From Streptomyces canus (lineage in GTDB: Bacteria; Actinomycetota; Actinomycetes; Streptomycetales; Streptomycetaceae): DNA of 64,000 nucleotides. Position numbers and translations under genes: made by a program. This document shows, in pieces, positions 1 to 7,710 of the stretch. The notes below the pieces were generated by a model, which was given only the letters and a program-made list of their open reading frames with translations, was not told where the DNA came from and made no database searches. Each line of letters opens with the position of its first letter. Within the stretch, counting starts at the first letter, position 1. Location of the stretch: assembly GCF_030815415.1 (NCBI RefSeq), contig NZ_JAUSWW010000001.1:5766001-5830000 (forward strand), in the 5' to 3' direction.

Positions 1-357
1 GAAGAACTCGCTGCGGGCCCCTCCCGACCAGCCCCGGAAGCCCGGCCCGCCCAGCTCCGTCCCCCGCTCGTCGAAGATGCCGATGTCGAGGGCGTTGCCG
101 GCCGTGCCCGCCGGGACGGAGGGGCGGTCGTAGGTGTAGGAGACCTTGATCTCCCGCACGCCGGACGGGACGTCGACCGGCACGTACACGAAGTCGGGGG
201 ACCCGGTGGGCAGGGTGCCCCGGATCGTCCTGGTCTCCTGGTCACCGTCGGCGGCCGCGGCGAAGGTCACGCTTCCCAACGTAAGCGCGGCGGCGGTTCC
301 CGTCACGAGGAGTGTGCGTCTTCCGATGCTGTGATGGAGCTCGTTGTCGTCACACAT
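1..357 (-). CDS. Tat-exported protein, N-terminal part (probable CehA/McbA-type metallohydrolase), cut by window edge
   Basis: The ATG lies at 357 and the frame stays open to the left edge, giving about 119 N-terminal residues. The start MCDDNELHHSIGRRTLLVTG carries a twin-arginine pair followed by an Ala/Leu/Val hydrophobic stretch and a TFAAAA-type cleavage region, so Tat export is likely. The mature part (TRTIRGTLPTGSPDFVYVPV, then a YTYDRPSVPAG segment and GGPGFRGWSGGAR) resembles, from memory, the N-terminal beta-domain of secreted CehA/McbA-type PHP metallohydrolases of Streptomyces. The catalytic domain would lie outside the window, so the enzyme assignment is an inference. It is divergent from the F420 oxidoreductase gene at 487. 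Confidence 0.6.
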   Translation of the reverse strand, partial: MCDDNELHHSIGRRTLLVTGTAAALTLGSVTFAAAADGDQETRTIRGTLPTGSPDFVYVPVDVPSGVREIKVSYTYDRPSVPAGTAGNALDIGIFDERGTELGGPGFRGWSGGARSEFF

Positions 358-486
358 GCCTCAACTCTCCCGGACGTCCGTGAACTGCCGTGGAGAGACA
401 GGGGAATTGGGGCGACAGAGAAACCCGGCCGAAGATGCCGACCAGTCGGTATGGACAGATGTGGCCCCTCCGGGTACAGATAGGGC

Positions 487-1332
487 ATGCGTATCTCCGC
501 GACGATCTTCCTCACCGACGAGACGATCACCCCGACCCGGCTCGCCCCTGAGCTGGAGCAGCGGGGGTTCGCCGGCCTGTACCTGCCCGAGCACACCCAC
601 ATCCCGGTGGAGCGTGTGACGCCGTACCCGGCGGGTGGCGAGCTGCCCCCCGAGTACGGCCGCACCCTGGACCCCTTCGTCGCGCTCGGCCAGGCGGCGG
701 CGGTGACCGAGCGCCTCGGCCTCGGCACCGGCATCACCCTGGTCGCCCAGCACGACCCGATCGACCTCGCCAAGCAGATCGCGACGCTGGATCATCTGTC
801 GGGCGGCCGGTTCACCCTCGGCCTCGGCTTCGGCTGGAACGTCGAGGAAGCCGCCGACCACGGCGTCGCATGGCGTACCCGGCGGGAGCTGGTGCGGGAC
901 CGGATGGCCCTGATGCGCGCGCTGTGGTCGGAGGAACCGGCCGCGCACGAGGGCGAGTTCGGGAGCGTACGGCCCTCGCACGCGTACCCCAAGCCGGTCC
1001 AGAAGCCGCGCGGCCCGGTGGTGGGGCCACGGACCCTGGTCGGCGGCGCGGCGGGCCCGAAACTCTTCTCCCACATCTGCGAGTACGCCGACGGGTGGCT
1101 GCCGATCGGCGGGCGCGGCCTGACGGAGTCGCTGCCGGTGCTGCGCGCCGCCTGGGCGGACGCGGGCCGCGACCCGGAGGCCCTCCAGATCGTCCCGTAC
1201 GCCGTCTTCCCGACCCCGGGCAAGCTCGCGCACTATGCGGAACTCGGCATCGAGGAGGTCGTGGTGCAGCTGCCGCCGGCGGGCGAGTCGGAGGTGCTGC
1301 GGTTGCTGGACGAATACGCCGCGTACTTGTGA
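487..1332 (+). CDS. LLM-class F420-dependent oxidoreductase
   Basis: This 281-residue protein belongs to the luciferase-like monooxygenase family, TIM-barrel flavin or F420 enzymes. Family signatures are the start MRISATIFLTDETITPTRLA, the GLYLPEHTHIP segment, the LATGITLVAQ-like strand (GLGTGITLVAQHDPIDLAKQ) and LDHLSGGRFTLGLGFGWN, the usual cofactor-binding strand near residues 100-120. The substrate is unknown. It lies directly before the F420-precursor synthase gene fbiC in the same direction, which fits F420 rather than FMN as cofactor. A dispersed intergenic repeat separates the two, so they may be transcribed separately. The start is favoured by a TACAGAT-like box a few bases upstream and no good ribosome binding site, compatible with a leaderless message. 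Confidence 0.85.
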   Translation: MRISATIFLTDETITPTRLAPELEQRGFAGLYLPEHTHIPVERVTPYPAGGELPPEYGRTLDPFVALGQAAAVTERLGLGTGITLVAQHDPIDLAKQIATLDHLSGGRFTLGLGFGWNVEEAADHGVAWRTRRELVRDRMALMRALWSEEPAAHEGEFGSVRPSHAYPKPVQKPRGPVVGPRTLVGGAAGPKLFSHICEYADGWLPIGGRGLTESLPVLRAAWADAGRDPEALQIVPYAVFPTPGKLAHYAELGIEEVVVQLPPAGESEVLRLLDEYAAYL

Positions 1333-1344
1333 TCCAGAGCTGTG

Positions 1345-1425
1345 CAGCCCCCACCCAGGGGCGCGGGGCTGTGTCGATGTGCGGCTGCCGCCGCGCGGGC
1401 GCGATCAGCCACAACGAACCCGCAC
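1345..1425. repeat. Streptomyces-type dispersed intergenic GC-rich repeat
   Basis: This stretch between the oxidoreductase gene and fbiC contains the core GGGGCGCGGGGCTGTGTCGA and then a GCGGGCGCGATCAGCCACAAC end. It resembles, from memory, a family of short palindromic repeats scattered between Streptomyces genes. A second, diverged member with the same GGGGCGCGGGG and GCGCGACCAGCCACGG ends lies at 21672-21728 in the opposite orientation. Its role (mRNA end, attenuation or selfish repeat) is unknown. Confidence 0.5.
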
Positions 1426-1489
1426 CCGCCAACGCACCACAACCCCCCAAGACAACCCCCGACCCTGCTGAACCGGCGGAGCCCCTCCG

Positions 1490-1495
1490 TATGCT
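1490..1495 (+). promoter_or_regulatory. putative -10 box of fbiC (leaderless start)
   Basis: TATGCT ends 6 bases before the fbiC ATG at 1502 (spacer CGAAGG). In Streptomyces a TANNNT box this close to the start codon usually means the message begins at the A of ATG. No separate Shine-Dalgarno sequence is needed here, although the spacer AAGG could also act as a weak one. Confidence 0.45.
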
Positions 1496-1501
1496 CGAAG
1501 G

Positions 1502-4087
1502 ATGACGACTTCCGCGACCCCCGGAACCGGCCCGACCGAGAACTCCATGCGTCGCGCCCTCAAACGCGCCCGTGACGGCGTGGCCCTCGACGTCGACGAG
1601 GCCGCGGTCCTCCTCCAGGCCCGCGGCGCGGCCCTCGACGATCTCACCGCCTCCGCCGCCCGCGTCCGTGACGTGGGCCTTCAGGCGGCGGGCCGTCCCG
1701 GTGTCATCACGTACTCGAAGAGCGTCTTCATCCCCCTGACCCGGCTGTGCCGGGACAAATGCCACTACTGCACGTTCGTGACCGTCCCCGGCAAGCTGCG
1801 CCGCGCCGGGCACGGAATGTTCATGTCCCCTGACGAGGTGCTCGACATAGCCAGGCGCGGGGCCGCGCTGGGTTGCAAGGAAGCGTTGATCACTCTGGGC
1901 GACAAGCCGGAGGACCGCTGGCCGGAGGCTCGAGAGTGGCTCGACGCGCACGGCTACGACGACACCATCGCCTACGTCCGCGCCATCTCCATCCGCATCC
2001 TGGAGGAGACGGGCCTGCTGCCCCACCTGAACCCCGGCGTGATGTCGTGGACGGACTTCCAGCGTCTGAAGCCGGTCGCGCCGTCGATGGGCATGATGCT
2101 GGAGACGACGGCCACCCGCCTCTGGTCGGAGCCGGGCGGCCCGCACCACGGCTCCCCCGACAAGGAACCGGCCGTCCGCCTGCGGGTGCTGGAGGACGCG
2201 GGCCGCTCGTCGGTCCCCTTCACCAGCGGCATCCTCATCGGCATCGGCGAGACCTACGAGGAGCGGGCGGAGTCCCTCTTCGCGCTGCGCCGCGTCGCCC
2301 GCTCCTACCACGGCATCCAGGAACTGATCATCCAGAACTTCCGCGCCAAGCCGGACACCGCGATGCGCGGCATGCCGGACGCGGAGCTGGACGAACTGGT
2401 GGCGACCGTGGCGGTGGCGCGGCACATCATGGGCCCGTCGGCCTGTCTGCAGGCCCCGCCGAACCTGGTCGACTCCGAGTACGAACGTCTCATCGGCGCC
2501 GGCATCGACGACTGGGGCGGGGTCTCGCCGCTGACGATCGACCATGTGAACCCCGAGCGCCCCTGGCCCCAGATCGAGGAGCTGGCCGAGCGTTCGGCCG
2601 CCGTCGGCTTCTCCCTGCGGGAACGCCTCTGCGTGTACCCGGAGTTCGTGGGGCGCGGCGAGCCGTGGCTGGACCCGCGGCTGCTGCCGCACGTACGGGC
2701 GCTGGCGGACCCGGAGACGGGACTGGCACGTCCCGACGCCGTCGTGGAGGGCCACCCCTGGCAGGAGCCGGAGGAGGCGTTCGTGTCGTCGGGCCGTACG
2801 GACCTCCACACCACCATCGACACGGAGGGCCGTACGTCCGACCGCCGCGACGACTTCGACGAGGTGTACGGCGACTGGGGCGCCCTGCGGGAGGCGGCGG
2901 CACCCGGGATGGTCCCGGAGCGGATCGACACGGACGTACGCCAGGCGCTGCGGGTGGCGGCCGACGACCCGACCCGTCTGACAGACGCGGAGGCGCTGGC
3001 GCTGCTGCACGCGGACGGCCCGGCCCTGGACGCGCTCTGCGGTGTCGCGGACGACGTCCGCAAGTCGGCGGTCGGTGACGACGTCACGTACATCGTCACG
3101 CGGAACATCAACTTCACCAACGTCTGCTACACCGGCTGCCGCTTCTGCGCGTTCGCGCAGCGCCGCACGGACGCGGACGCCTACACCCTGTCCCTGGACC
3201 AGGTGGCCGACCGCGCCCAACAGGCGTGGGAGGTGGGCGCGGTGGAGGTCTGCATGCAGGGCGGCATCCACCCGGACCTGCCGGGGACGGCGTACTTCGA
3301 CATCGCGAAGGCGGTGAAGGAACGGGTCCCGGGGATGCATGTCCACGCGTTCTCCCCGATGGAGGTGGTGAACGGCGCGACCCGCACCGGGATGTCGATC
3401 CGTGAGTGGCTGACGACGGCTAAGGAGGCGGGGCTGGACTCCGTCCCCGGCACCGCGGCGGAGATCCTGGACGACGAGGTCCGCTGGGTCCTGACCAAGG
3501 GCAAGCTGCCGACGGCGACGTGGATCGAGGTCATCACGACGGCGCACGAGGTGGGCATCCGCTCCTCGTCGACGATGATGTACGGCCACGTGGACCAGCC
3601 CAGGCACTGGCTGGGCCACCTTCGCACCCTGGCCGGCATCCAGCAACGCACGGGCGGCTTCACGGAGTTCGTGACGCTCCCCTTCATCCACACCAACGCG
3701 CCGGTGTACTTGGCGGGCATCGCGCGCCCCGGACCGACGATGCGGGACAACAGGGCGGTGACGGCGATGGCCCGTCTCCTCCTGCACCCCCACATCCCCA
3801 ACATCCAGACCAGCTGGGTGAAGCTGGGCTCGGAGGGAGCGGCGGAGATGCTGCGCTCGGGCGCGAACGACCTCGGCGGCACGCTGATGGAGGAGACGAT
3901 CTCGCGGATGGCGGGCTCGTCGTACGGCTCCTACAAATCGGTGCGTGACCTGGTGGCGGTCGCGGAGTTGGCGGGCCGCCCCGCGAGGCCGCGCACGACG
4001 CTCTACGGCGAGGTCCCGGAGGAACGCCAGCGGGCGGCAACGGCATCCGACGGCCATCTGCCGGAGCTGCTGCCGGTGCTGGACTGA
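1502..4087 (+). CDS. fbiC: 7,8-didemethyl-8-hydroxy-5-deazariboflavin (FO) synthase, CofG-CofH fusion
   Basis: FbiC makes FO, the deazaflavin chromophore of coenzyme F420, from tyrosine and 5-amino-6-ribitylaminouracil. It uses two radical-SAM halves fused in one chain, as is usual in actinobacteria. Both halves show the CxxxCxxC cluster motif: C83-DKC-HYC in the CofG half (CRDKCHYC) and C542-C546-C549 in the CofH half (CYTGCRFC). The CofH half continues with AFAQRRTDADAYTLSLDQ and VCMQGGIHPDLPG, typical of that enzyme. The length of 861 residues matches the family. The preceding F420-type oxidoreductase gene fits the pathway context. Confidence is very high. Confidence 0.97.
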   Translation: MTTSATPGTGPTENSMRRALKRARDGVALDVDEAAVLLQARGAALDDLTASAARVRDVGLQAAGRPGVITYSKSVFIPLTRLCRDKCHYCTFVTVPGKLRRAGHGMFMSPDEVLDIARRGAALGCKEALITLGDKPEDRWPEAREWLDAHGYDDTIAYVRAISIRILEETGLLPHLNPGVMSWTDFQRLKPVAPSMGMMLETTATRLWSEPGGPHHGSPDKEPAVRLRVLEDAGRSSVPFTSGILIGIGETYEERAESLFALRRVARSYHGIQELIIQNFRAKPDTAMRGMPDAELDELVATVAVARHIMGPSACLQAPPNLVDSEYERLIGAGIDDWGGVSPLTIDHVNPERPWPQIEELAERSAAVGFSLRERLCVYPEFVGRGEPWLDPRLLPHVRALADPETGLARPDAVVEGHPWQEPEEAFVSSGRTDLHTTIDTEGRTSDRRDDFDEVYGDWGALREAAAPGMVPERIDTDVRQALRVAADDPTRLTDAEALALLHADGPALDALCGVADDVRKSAVGDDVTYIVTRNINFTNVCYTGCRFCAFAQRRTDADAYTLSLDQVADRAQQAWEVGAVEVCMQGGIHPDLPGTAYFDIAKAVKERVPGMHVHAFSPMEVVNGATRTGMSIREWLTTAKEAGLDSVPGTAAEILDDEVRWVLTKGKLPTATWIEVITTAHEVGIRSSSTMMYGHVDQPRHWLGHLRTLAGIQQRTGGFTEFVTLPFIHTNAPVYLAGIARPGPTMRDNRAVTAMARLLLHPHIPNIQTSWVKLGSEGAAEMLRSGANDLGGTLMEETISRMAGSSYGSYKSVRDLVAVAELAGRPARPRTTLYGEVPEERQRAATASDGHLPELLPVLD

Positions 4088-4142
4088 GAGCGACGCCAGG
4101 CGGGGCGCGGGGCGGCCCGCGGGCCGGGCTGGACCGGGGCCA

Positions 4143-4490
4143 GGGGGAAGGCGGGGCTGGTCTTGGGGCTCGGGCTGGGCCAGGGGCGCGGGCCGGGCCG
4201 GGCTGGAATGGAGGCGCGGGCGCGGGCCGGGCCGAGGCGAGGGGGAAGGCGGGGGCTGGGTCACGGGCTGGGCTGGGCTGGAGGCGTGGGCGCGGGCCGG
4301 GGCTGGGCGAGGGGGAAGGCGGGGGCTGGGTCACGGGCTGGGCTGGGCTGGACTGGAGGCGTGGGCGCGGGCCGGGGCTGGGTGAGGGGGAAGGCGGGGG
4401 GCTGGGCATCGGGCTTGGGCTGGGCCGCGGGCGTGGGCTGGGCCGGAGGCGTGGGTGTGGGCCGCGGGCGGGGCGAGGGGGAAGAGGCTG
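4143..4490. repeat. imperfect G-rich tandem repeat downstream of fbiC
   Basis: A module starting GGGGGAAGGCGGGG and continuing with CTGGGTCACGGGCTGGGCTGG and GAGGCGTGGGCGCGGGCCGG-like text recurs at about 4143, 4241, 4311, 4386 and 4477. The copies are therefore 70-98 bases apart. The plus strand is extremely rich in G runs and poor in C runs, which could form G-quadruplex or R-loop structures behind fbiC. Reading frames across it on both strands are repetitive Gly/Ala/Arg or Pro/Ala text without gene-like features. Apart from this repeat, the 4088-4642 gap holds nothing recognisable. Confidence 0.7.
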
Positions 4491-4642
4491 AGCGGCCTTG
4501 GCGAGGTCGAGTGCGGCACCGCGCCCCGTAAGGAACGTACTGCCCTTCCAGCGGAGCGCTTGGGCTTGGGGCGGGAGCTCGGGGTGGCTCACAGTACGAT
4601 GATCGGACCCCTGTTTGTCCGGAGGGGGCCGTAGCTGAGGAG

Positions 4643-5200
4643 ATGCGTGCCGTGCCTGCCCCGAAGGTCTGGGTGACCGGTCTGACGGTGGGGGCGATAG
4701 CCGCCGTCGCGGTCCTCGCCGTCAAGGCGGACGAGGGCACGAAGCCCACGGCCGCCCCTCGCCCGAGCGCCTCCGCCTCGGCGCATCCCTCTGCCTCCCC
4801 CACGAAGTCGACGCCCGCCGCGGTGCCGGACGACTCCGGCACCGGTCGGCGGATCGTCTACTCCCTCGCCGAGAAGCGGGTCTGGCTGGTCGACGCGAGC
4901 GACGCGGCCCAGCGCACCTTCCCGGTCTGGCCGGGCACGGTGAGCCCCGACCCCGGCACCTACAAGGTCGACGTCCGCCGCGACGCCACGACCGGCTCCG
5001 ACGGCGTCCAGATCGAGCACATCATCTACTTCGCCAGCAAGTCGGGCCTCTCCATCGCCTTCTCCAACGCGGTGGACGGCTCATCGCCGCCCGCGGTCGC
5101 CTCCAGCGCGCAGACGAGCGGCATCCGCATGGCGAAGGCGGACGGCTCGGCGCTGTGGACGTTCGGGGAGACGGGGACGTCGGTGGTGGTGGTCGCCTAG
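4643..5200 (+). CDS. membrane-anchored extracytoplasmic protein of unknown function
   Basis: The 185-residue product has one N-terminal hydrophobic segment (VWVTGLTVGAIAAVAVLAV), then an Ala/Ser/Pro linker (about residues 35-65) and a small soluble domain beginning RRIVYSLAEKRVWLVD. I do not recognise the family. The strand pattern VYSLAEKRVWLVDA..TFPVWPGTVSPDPG..YKV recalls the first half of YkuD-type L,D-transpeptidase domains. However, the catalytic HGC motif of that family is absent, so no activity is claimed. Start choice is uncertain: ATG 4643 has GAGG almost touching it, while GTG 4652 has better spacing to the same GAGGAG. It converges on the next gene with a 4-base overlap. Confidence 0.75.
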   Translation: MRAVPAPKVWVTGLTVGAIAAVAVLAVKADEGTKPTAAPRPSASASAHPSASPTKSTPAAVPDDSGTGRRIVYSLAEKRVWLVDASDAAQRTFPVWPGTVSPDPGTYKVDVRRDATTGSDGVQIEHIIYFASKSGLSIAFSNAVDGSSPPAVASSAQTSGIRMAKADGSALWTFGETGTSVVVVA

Positions 5201-5691
5201 CGTTCGGCGGACGGCAACTGCACCACCACGAGCGTGACCCCGCTCAGCAGGAACACCCGCAGCGCCGCGTCCAGCCCGTTCCAGTTCTCCGACTGCCACA
5301 TCGAGAACCACTCGCCGCCGATCGCGATGAACCCGGCACCGAAGAGCAGCATCACCATGAGCAGGCCGTACGTGGAGAAGCGCCGGGCGCGCAGGTCGTC
5401 GCGCCGGGTCCACAGCCAGGTGCCGTAGATCAGCACCAGGGCCGCGATCACCTCCCACACGATGATCGCGACGTACGCCGTGTCCTGAAGCCCCTTACTG
5501 GTGATGGCCCGCCACATCAGGTCGTCGTCCTTGAAGGTGGTGTCCATCGCCAGGACATGCTGGACGAACGCCTGGTTCGTCCCGAAGTCGGTGATGTTCC
5601 CGAAGGCGACGAGGCCCATGTAGAGGGCGACGGTCGCCGTGAGCAGGGTGCCGGTGAGATGGAGTGCGCTGCGTGGGGATGTCGTGGCCAT
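5197..5691 (-). CDS. DUF2165-type four-helix membrane protein
   Basis: The 164-residue product begins MATTSPRSALHLTGTLLTAT and has four predicted membrane helices: LLTATVALYMGLVAFGNI, TAYVAIIVWEVIAALVLIYG, YGLLMVMLLFGAGFIAIGGE and AALRVFLLSGVTLVVV. The conserved-looking loop QHVLAMDTTF and the EWFSMWQSENWNG segment match small DUF2165 proteins as I remember them. No biochemical function is known. The start at 5691 is chosen because the similarity begins there. Its last codons overlap the 3' end of the convergent gene by four bases. Confidence 0.8.
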   Translation of the reverse strand: MATTSPRSALHLTGTLLTATVALYMGLVAFGNITDFGTNQAFVQHVLAMDTTFKDDDLMWRAITSKGLQDTAYVAIIVWEVIAALVLIYGTWLWTRRDDLRARRFSTYGLLMVMLLFGAGFIAIGGEWFSMWQSENWNGLDAALRVFLLSGVTLVVVQLPSAER

Positions 5692-6087
5692 GGCGATCAG
5701 CTTTCCCCGTCGGCGCCCGCGGTACGCCGTACGCATTGAGCCAGAGTGGCCGACGCCGGGCGACCGGGTCCCGCGGATCCCGGATGCGGCGACAGCCGAC
5801 GCGGGACCCGCTGACTGCAAGACCGTACGGGCGAAACTGGCACCGGATCGCGGGGCGTCATGACCCGGTCGTGCGCGACATCAAAGACCAAAGAACCGGG
5901 GAAAGAACCAAACCCACCCCCACCGCCCCCGTTGATCACTCTCCGGAGTGAATCTCGCCAACTCGGCTGGCGTGGCAGGGGCGTTGTGGTGCAGCGTCTG
6001 CGGAAACAACTCCAGACATACTTCGGCCCTCGCGGGGACGGCAATCCCGCTGCGAGGGCCTGATCACCCAGGAAGAAGCGCTTCCCG
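5692..6087. other. intergenic region with a stem-loop before the HTH/DUF6247 operon
   Basis: No convincing gene lies here. A 67-codon frame at 5860-6063 has no ribosome binding site and a Pro-run composition, so it was not called. A stem-loop at 6025-6060 has perfect 9-base arms, GGCCCTCGC and GCGAGGGCC, just 27 bases before the next start codon. It could be a terminator for upstream transcription or a leader hairpin affecting expression of the operon at 6088. Confidence 0.4.
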
Positions 6088-6870
6088 ATGACTGACAAGC
6101 ACCCTAGCGCGCCCGCGCCCGCGAAGACCCGGCAATCCCACTCCGGTGTCATCCATGTGAATGAACCCCACACCGAGAACTTCACCGTGGTCGGCAATCA
6201 CCTCGCCCAGCACCCCGAGTTGTCGCTGATGGCGATCGGCCTCGCGGTCCATATCCAGTCGCTGCCCGCCGGGGTTTCGATCGGGATCAAGACGTTGGCG
6301 GGGAAGTTCCCGGAAGGAGAGATCCGGATCGCCGCCGCGCTGCGGGAGCTGGAGGAACACGGATACCTCACGCGTGCCAGGGAGCGTCTTCAATCGGGGC
6401 AAGTGACGACCCGGACGACCTCGTACAACAAGCCGCGGACGGCGACGACGCCGGTTTCCGAGCCCGCTGCCCCGGCTGCGGCTCCTCCAAAGACGCCCGA
6501 ACAGAAGTCACCGGCCGCCGATCTGCTGACCCGCCTGCGTACCCATGACTCCCGCCTCCTGCTGTCCGAACGGGACGTACGGCGGCTGGTCCCGGACGTC
6601 GCGGCGTGGCTTGAGCGGGGCGTGCCCGCCACCGTCGTGGAGCGGACCCTGACGAGCGGCCTGCCGCAGGATGCGATCAAGCACCCGGCGGCCTTCCTGG
6701 CCCACCGCCTCACCGCGCTGCTGCCGCCGCCCCTCCCCATCGTGCCTCCGCCGCCTCCCGTCCACGTCCCCCGCCCGGACCCCTTCCACACCTGCGACGG
6801 CTGCGAGCGGGCCTTCAGGGCCCCGCAACCAGGCCGGTGCCGGGACTGCCGCATGTCCGGCGCGGCGTAG
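6088..6870 (+). CDS. winged-helix/HTH protein with C-terminal zinc-ribbon-like Cys cluster
   Basis: The 260-residue protein has an N-terminal HTH region (about residues 25-110). It includes ENFTVVGNHLAQHPELSLMA, a KTLAGKFPEGEIRIAAALRE recognition segment and LEEHGYLTRARE, the layout of DnaD/replication-initiator-like winged helices that sense genome or plasmid state. A Pro/Ala linker and a second helical domain follow (residues 130-215). The C-terminus carries CDGCERAFRAPQPGRCRDCR, a CxxC...CxxC pair that probably binds zinc. This type is frequent in Streptomyces, often with small downstream genes as here. Its target is unknown. AGGAAG precedes the ATG. Confidence 0.8.
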   Translation: MTDKHPSAPAPAKTRQSHSGVIHVNEPHTENFTVVGNHLAQHPELSLMAIGLAVHIQSLPAGVSIGIKTLAGKFPEGEIRIAAALRELEEHGYLTRARERLQSGQVTTRTTSYNKPRTATTPVSEPAAPAAAPPKTPEQKSPAADLLTRLRTHDSRLLLSERDVRRLVPDVAAWLERGVPATVVERTLTSGLPQDAIKHPAAFLAHRLTALLPPPLPIVPPPPPVHVPRPDPFHTCDGCERAFRAPQPGRCRDCRMSGAA

Positions 6871-6889
6871 AGACGCTGAGGGCGATCCC

Positions 6890-7318
6890 ATGACGAGCGC
6901 CGCCCAGGCACCGCGCCAGGTACTCCGCCGGTACCGTACGAGGACCGAGCCACCCGCACCGGAGGTCACCGTGAGCGCCCAGACCGACGGCCCGTACGGA
7001 CCGCTGATTCCCATGCCCGAACTCACCCCGGACGCATTGCGGGCGGCTGTCACACGGATTGCTCCGAGCCGGGTCCCGGCGCTCACGCAACACCTCTTTG
7101 AGGCCACGACGAACGCGCAGCAGACGCAGAGCCTGGCACCGTTGCGGGCTTTCGTGCACTCCTGGGCGGTCTTCGTGGCGATCGAGCGGCACCCGGAGCG
7201 AGCCGCCCGGCTGCGTGAGCTGGAGCGGCTCGTGGACGCGGGAGAGCAGGACCCGGCAGCGGCCATCGCAGAGATCCGCGGGATCCGGGAGACGGCCGAG
7301 GCGGAGGCCGGGCTGTGA
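6890..7318 (+). CDS. DUF6247-type protein, possible antitoxin
   Basis: The 142-residue product reads MTSAAQAPRQVLRRYRTRTE, then a helical domain (TPDALRAAVTRIAPSRVPAL, FVHSWAVFVAIERHPERAAR, LERLVDAGEQDP). The second half resembles DUF6247 proteins as I recall them, which in Streptomyces are often encoded just before a small RelE-like protein. The start has GCTGAGGG about 10 bases upstream. The stop overlaps the GTG of the next gene (GTGA, 7315-7318), so the two are translationally coupled. An antitoxin role is inferred from size, order and coupling only. Confidence 0.7.
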   Translation: MTSAAQAPRQVLRRYRTRTEPPAPEVTVSAQTDGPYGPLIPMPELTPDALRAAVTRIAPSRVPALTQHLFEATTNAQQTQSLAPLRAFVHSWAVFVAIERHPERAARLRELERLVDAGEQDPAAAIAEIRGIRETAEAEAGL

Positions 7319-7575
7319 CGGACTGGGCCTGGGACTACAACCCGAGCGCCGAGTACGTCACAGAAGGGCTGCCGCCCGGCGTGGTGGCGGAGGTCGAACG
7401 GCTCGCCACCGAGCTGGCCGCACTTGGTCATGACTCGGTGAAGGTCGGCAGGCCGCTGGACCGCGAGGGCGGGCTGCGCGAGTTCGACATCCTCGGGGGG
7501 CGCGGTTTCATCAGCTTCCTGGCCGTGCCTCGCCACGAGTGTGTCTACGTCTGCAACGTGACTTGGTACGGGTGA
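7315..7575 (+). CDS. small protein, candidate RelE-like toxin partner of the DUF6247 protein
   Basis: The 86-residue protein starts at GTG 7315 inside the stop of the preceding gene. It has an alpha helix (VVAEVERLATELAALGHDSV) followed by strands (LREFDILGGRGFISFLAVP, CVYVCNVTWYG). That layout, with order and coupling behind a possible antitoxin, is compatible with a small RelE/ParE-type fold. No catalytic residues can be assigned with confidence, so this is only a candidate toxin. A probable functional unit is 6088-7575. Confidence 0.6.
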   Translation: MTDWAWDYNPSAEYVTEGLPPGVVAEVERLATELAALGHDSVKVGRPLDREGGLREFDILGGRGFISFLAVPRHECVYVCNVTWYG

Positions 7576-7710
7576 TACCTGACCACCCGGGCCCATTTCT
7601 GACCACTCCGGGCACACCCCCCATACCCCTACGCCCCTGAACCGACCGTTCCTGGTCGATTACAGTGCTGAATCGTCGTGTACGCGGGCGGTGCCGCTGG
7701 GGAGGTCTTG

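Noticed and set aside
812..4264. 1150-codon minus-strand frame across the F420 genes
   Set aside because: It is antisense to fbiC, where both radical-SAM motifs are clear on the plus strand; it reads as Arg/Pro/Val shadow text.
5860..6063. 67-codon plus frame with a Pro run
   Set aside because: No ribosome binding site and biased composition; the region holds a hairpin instead.
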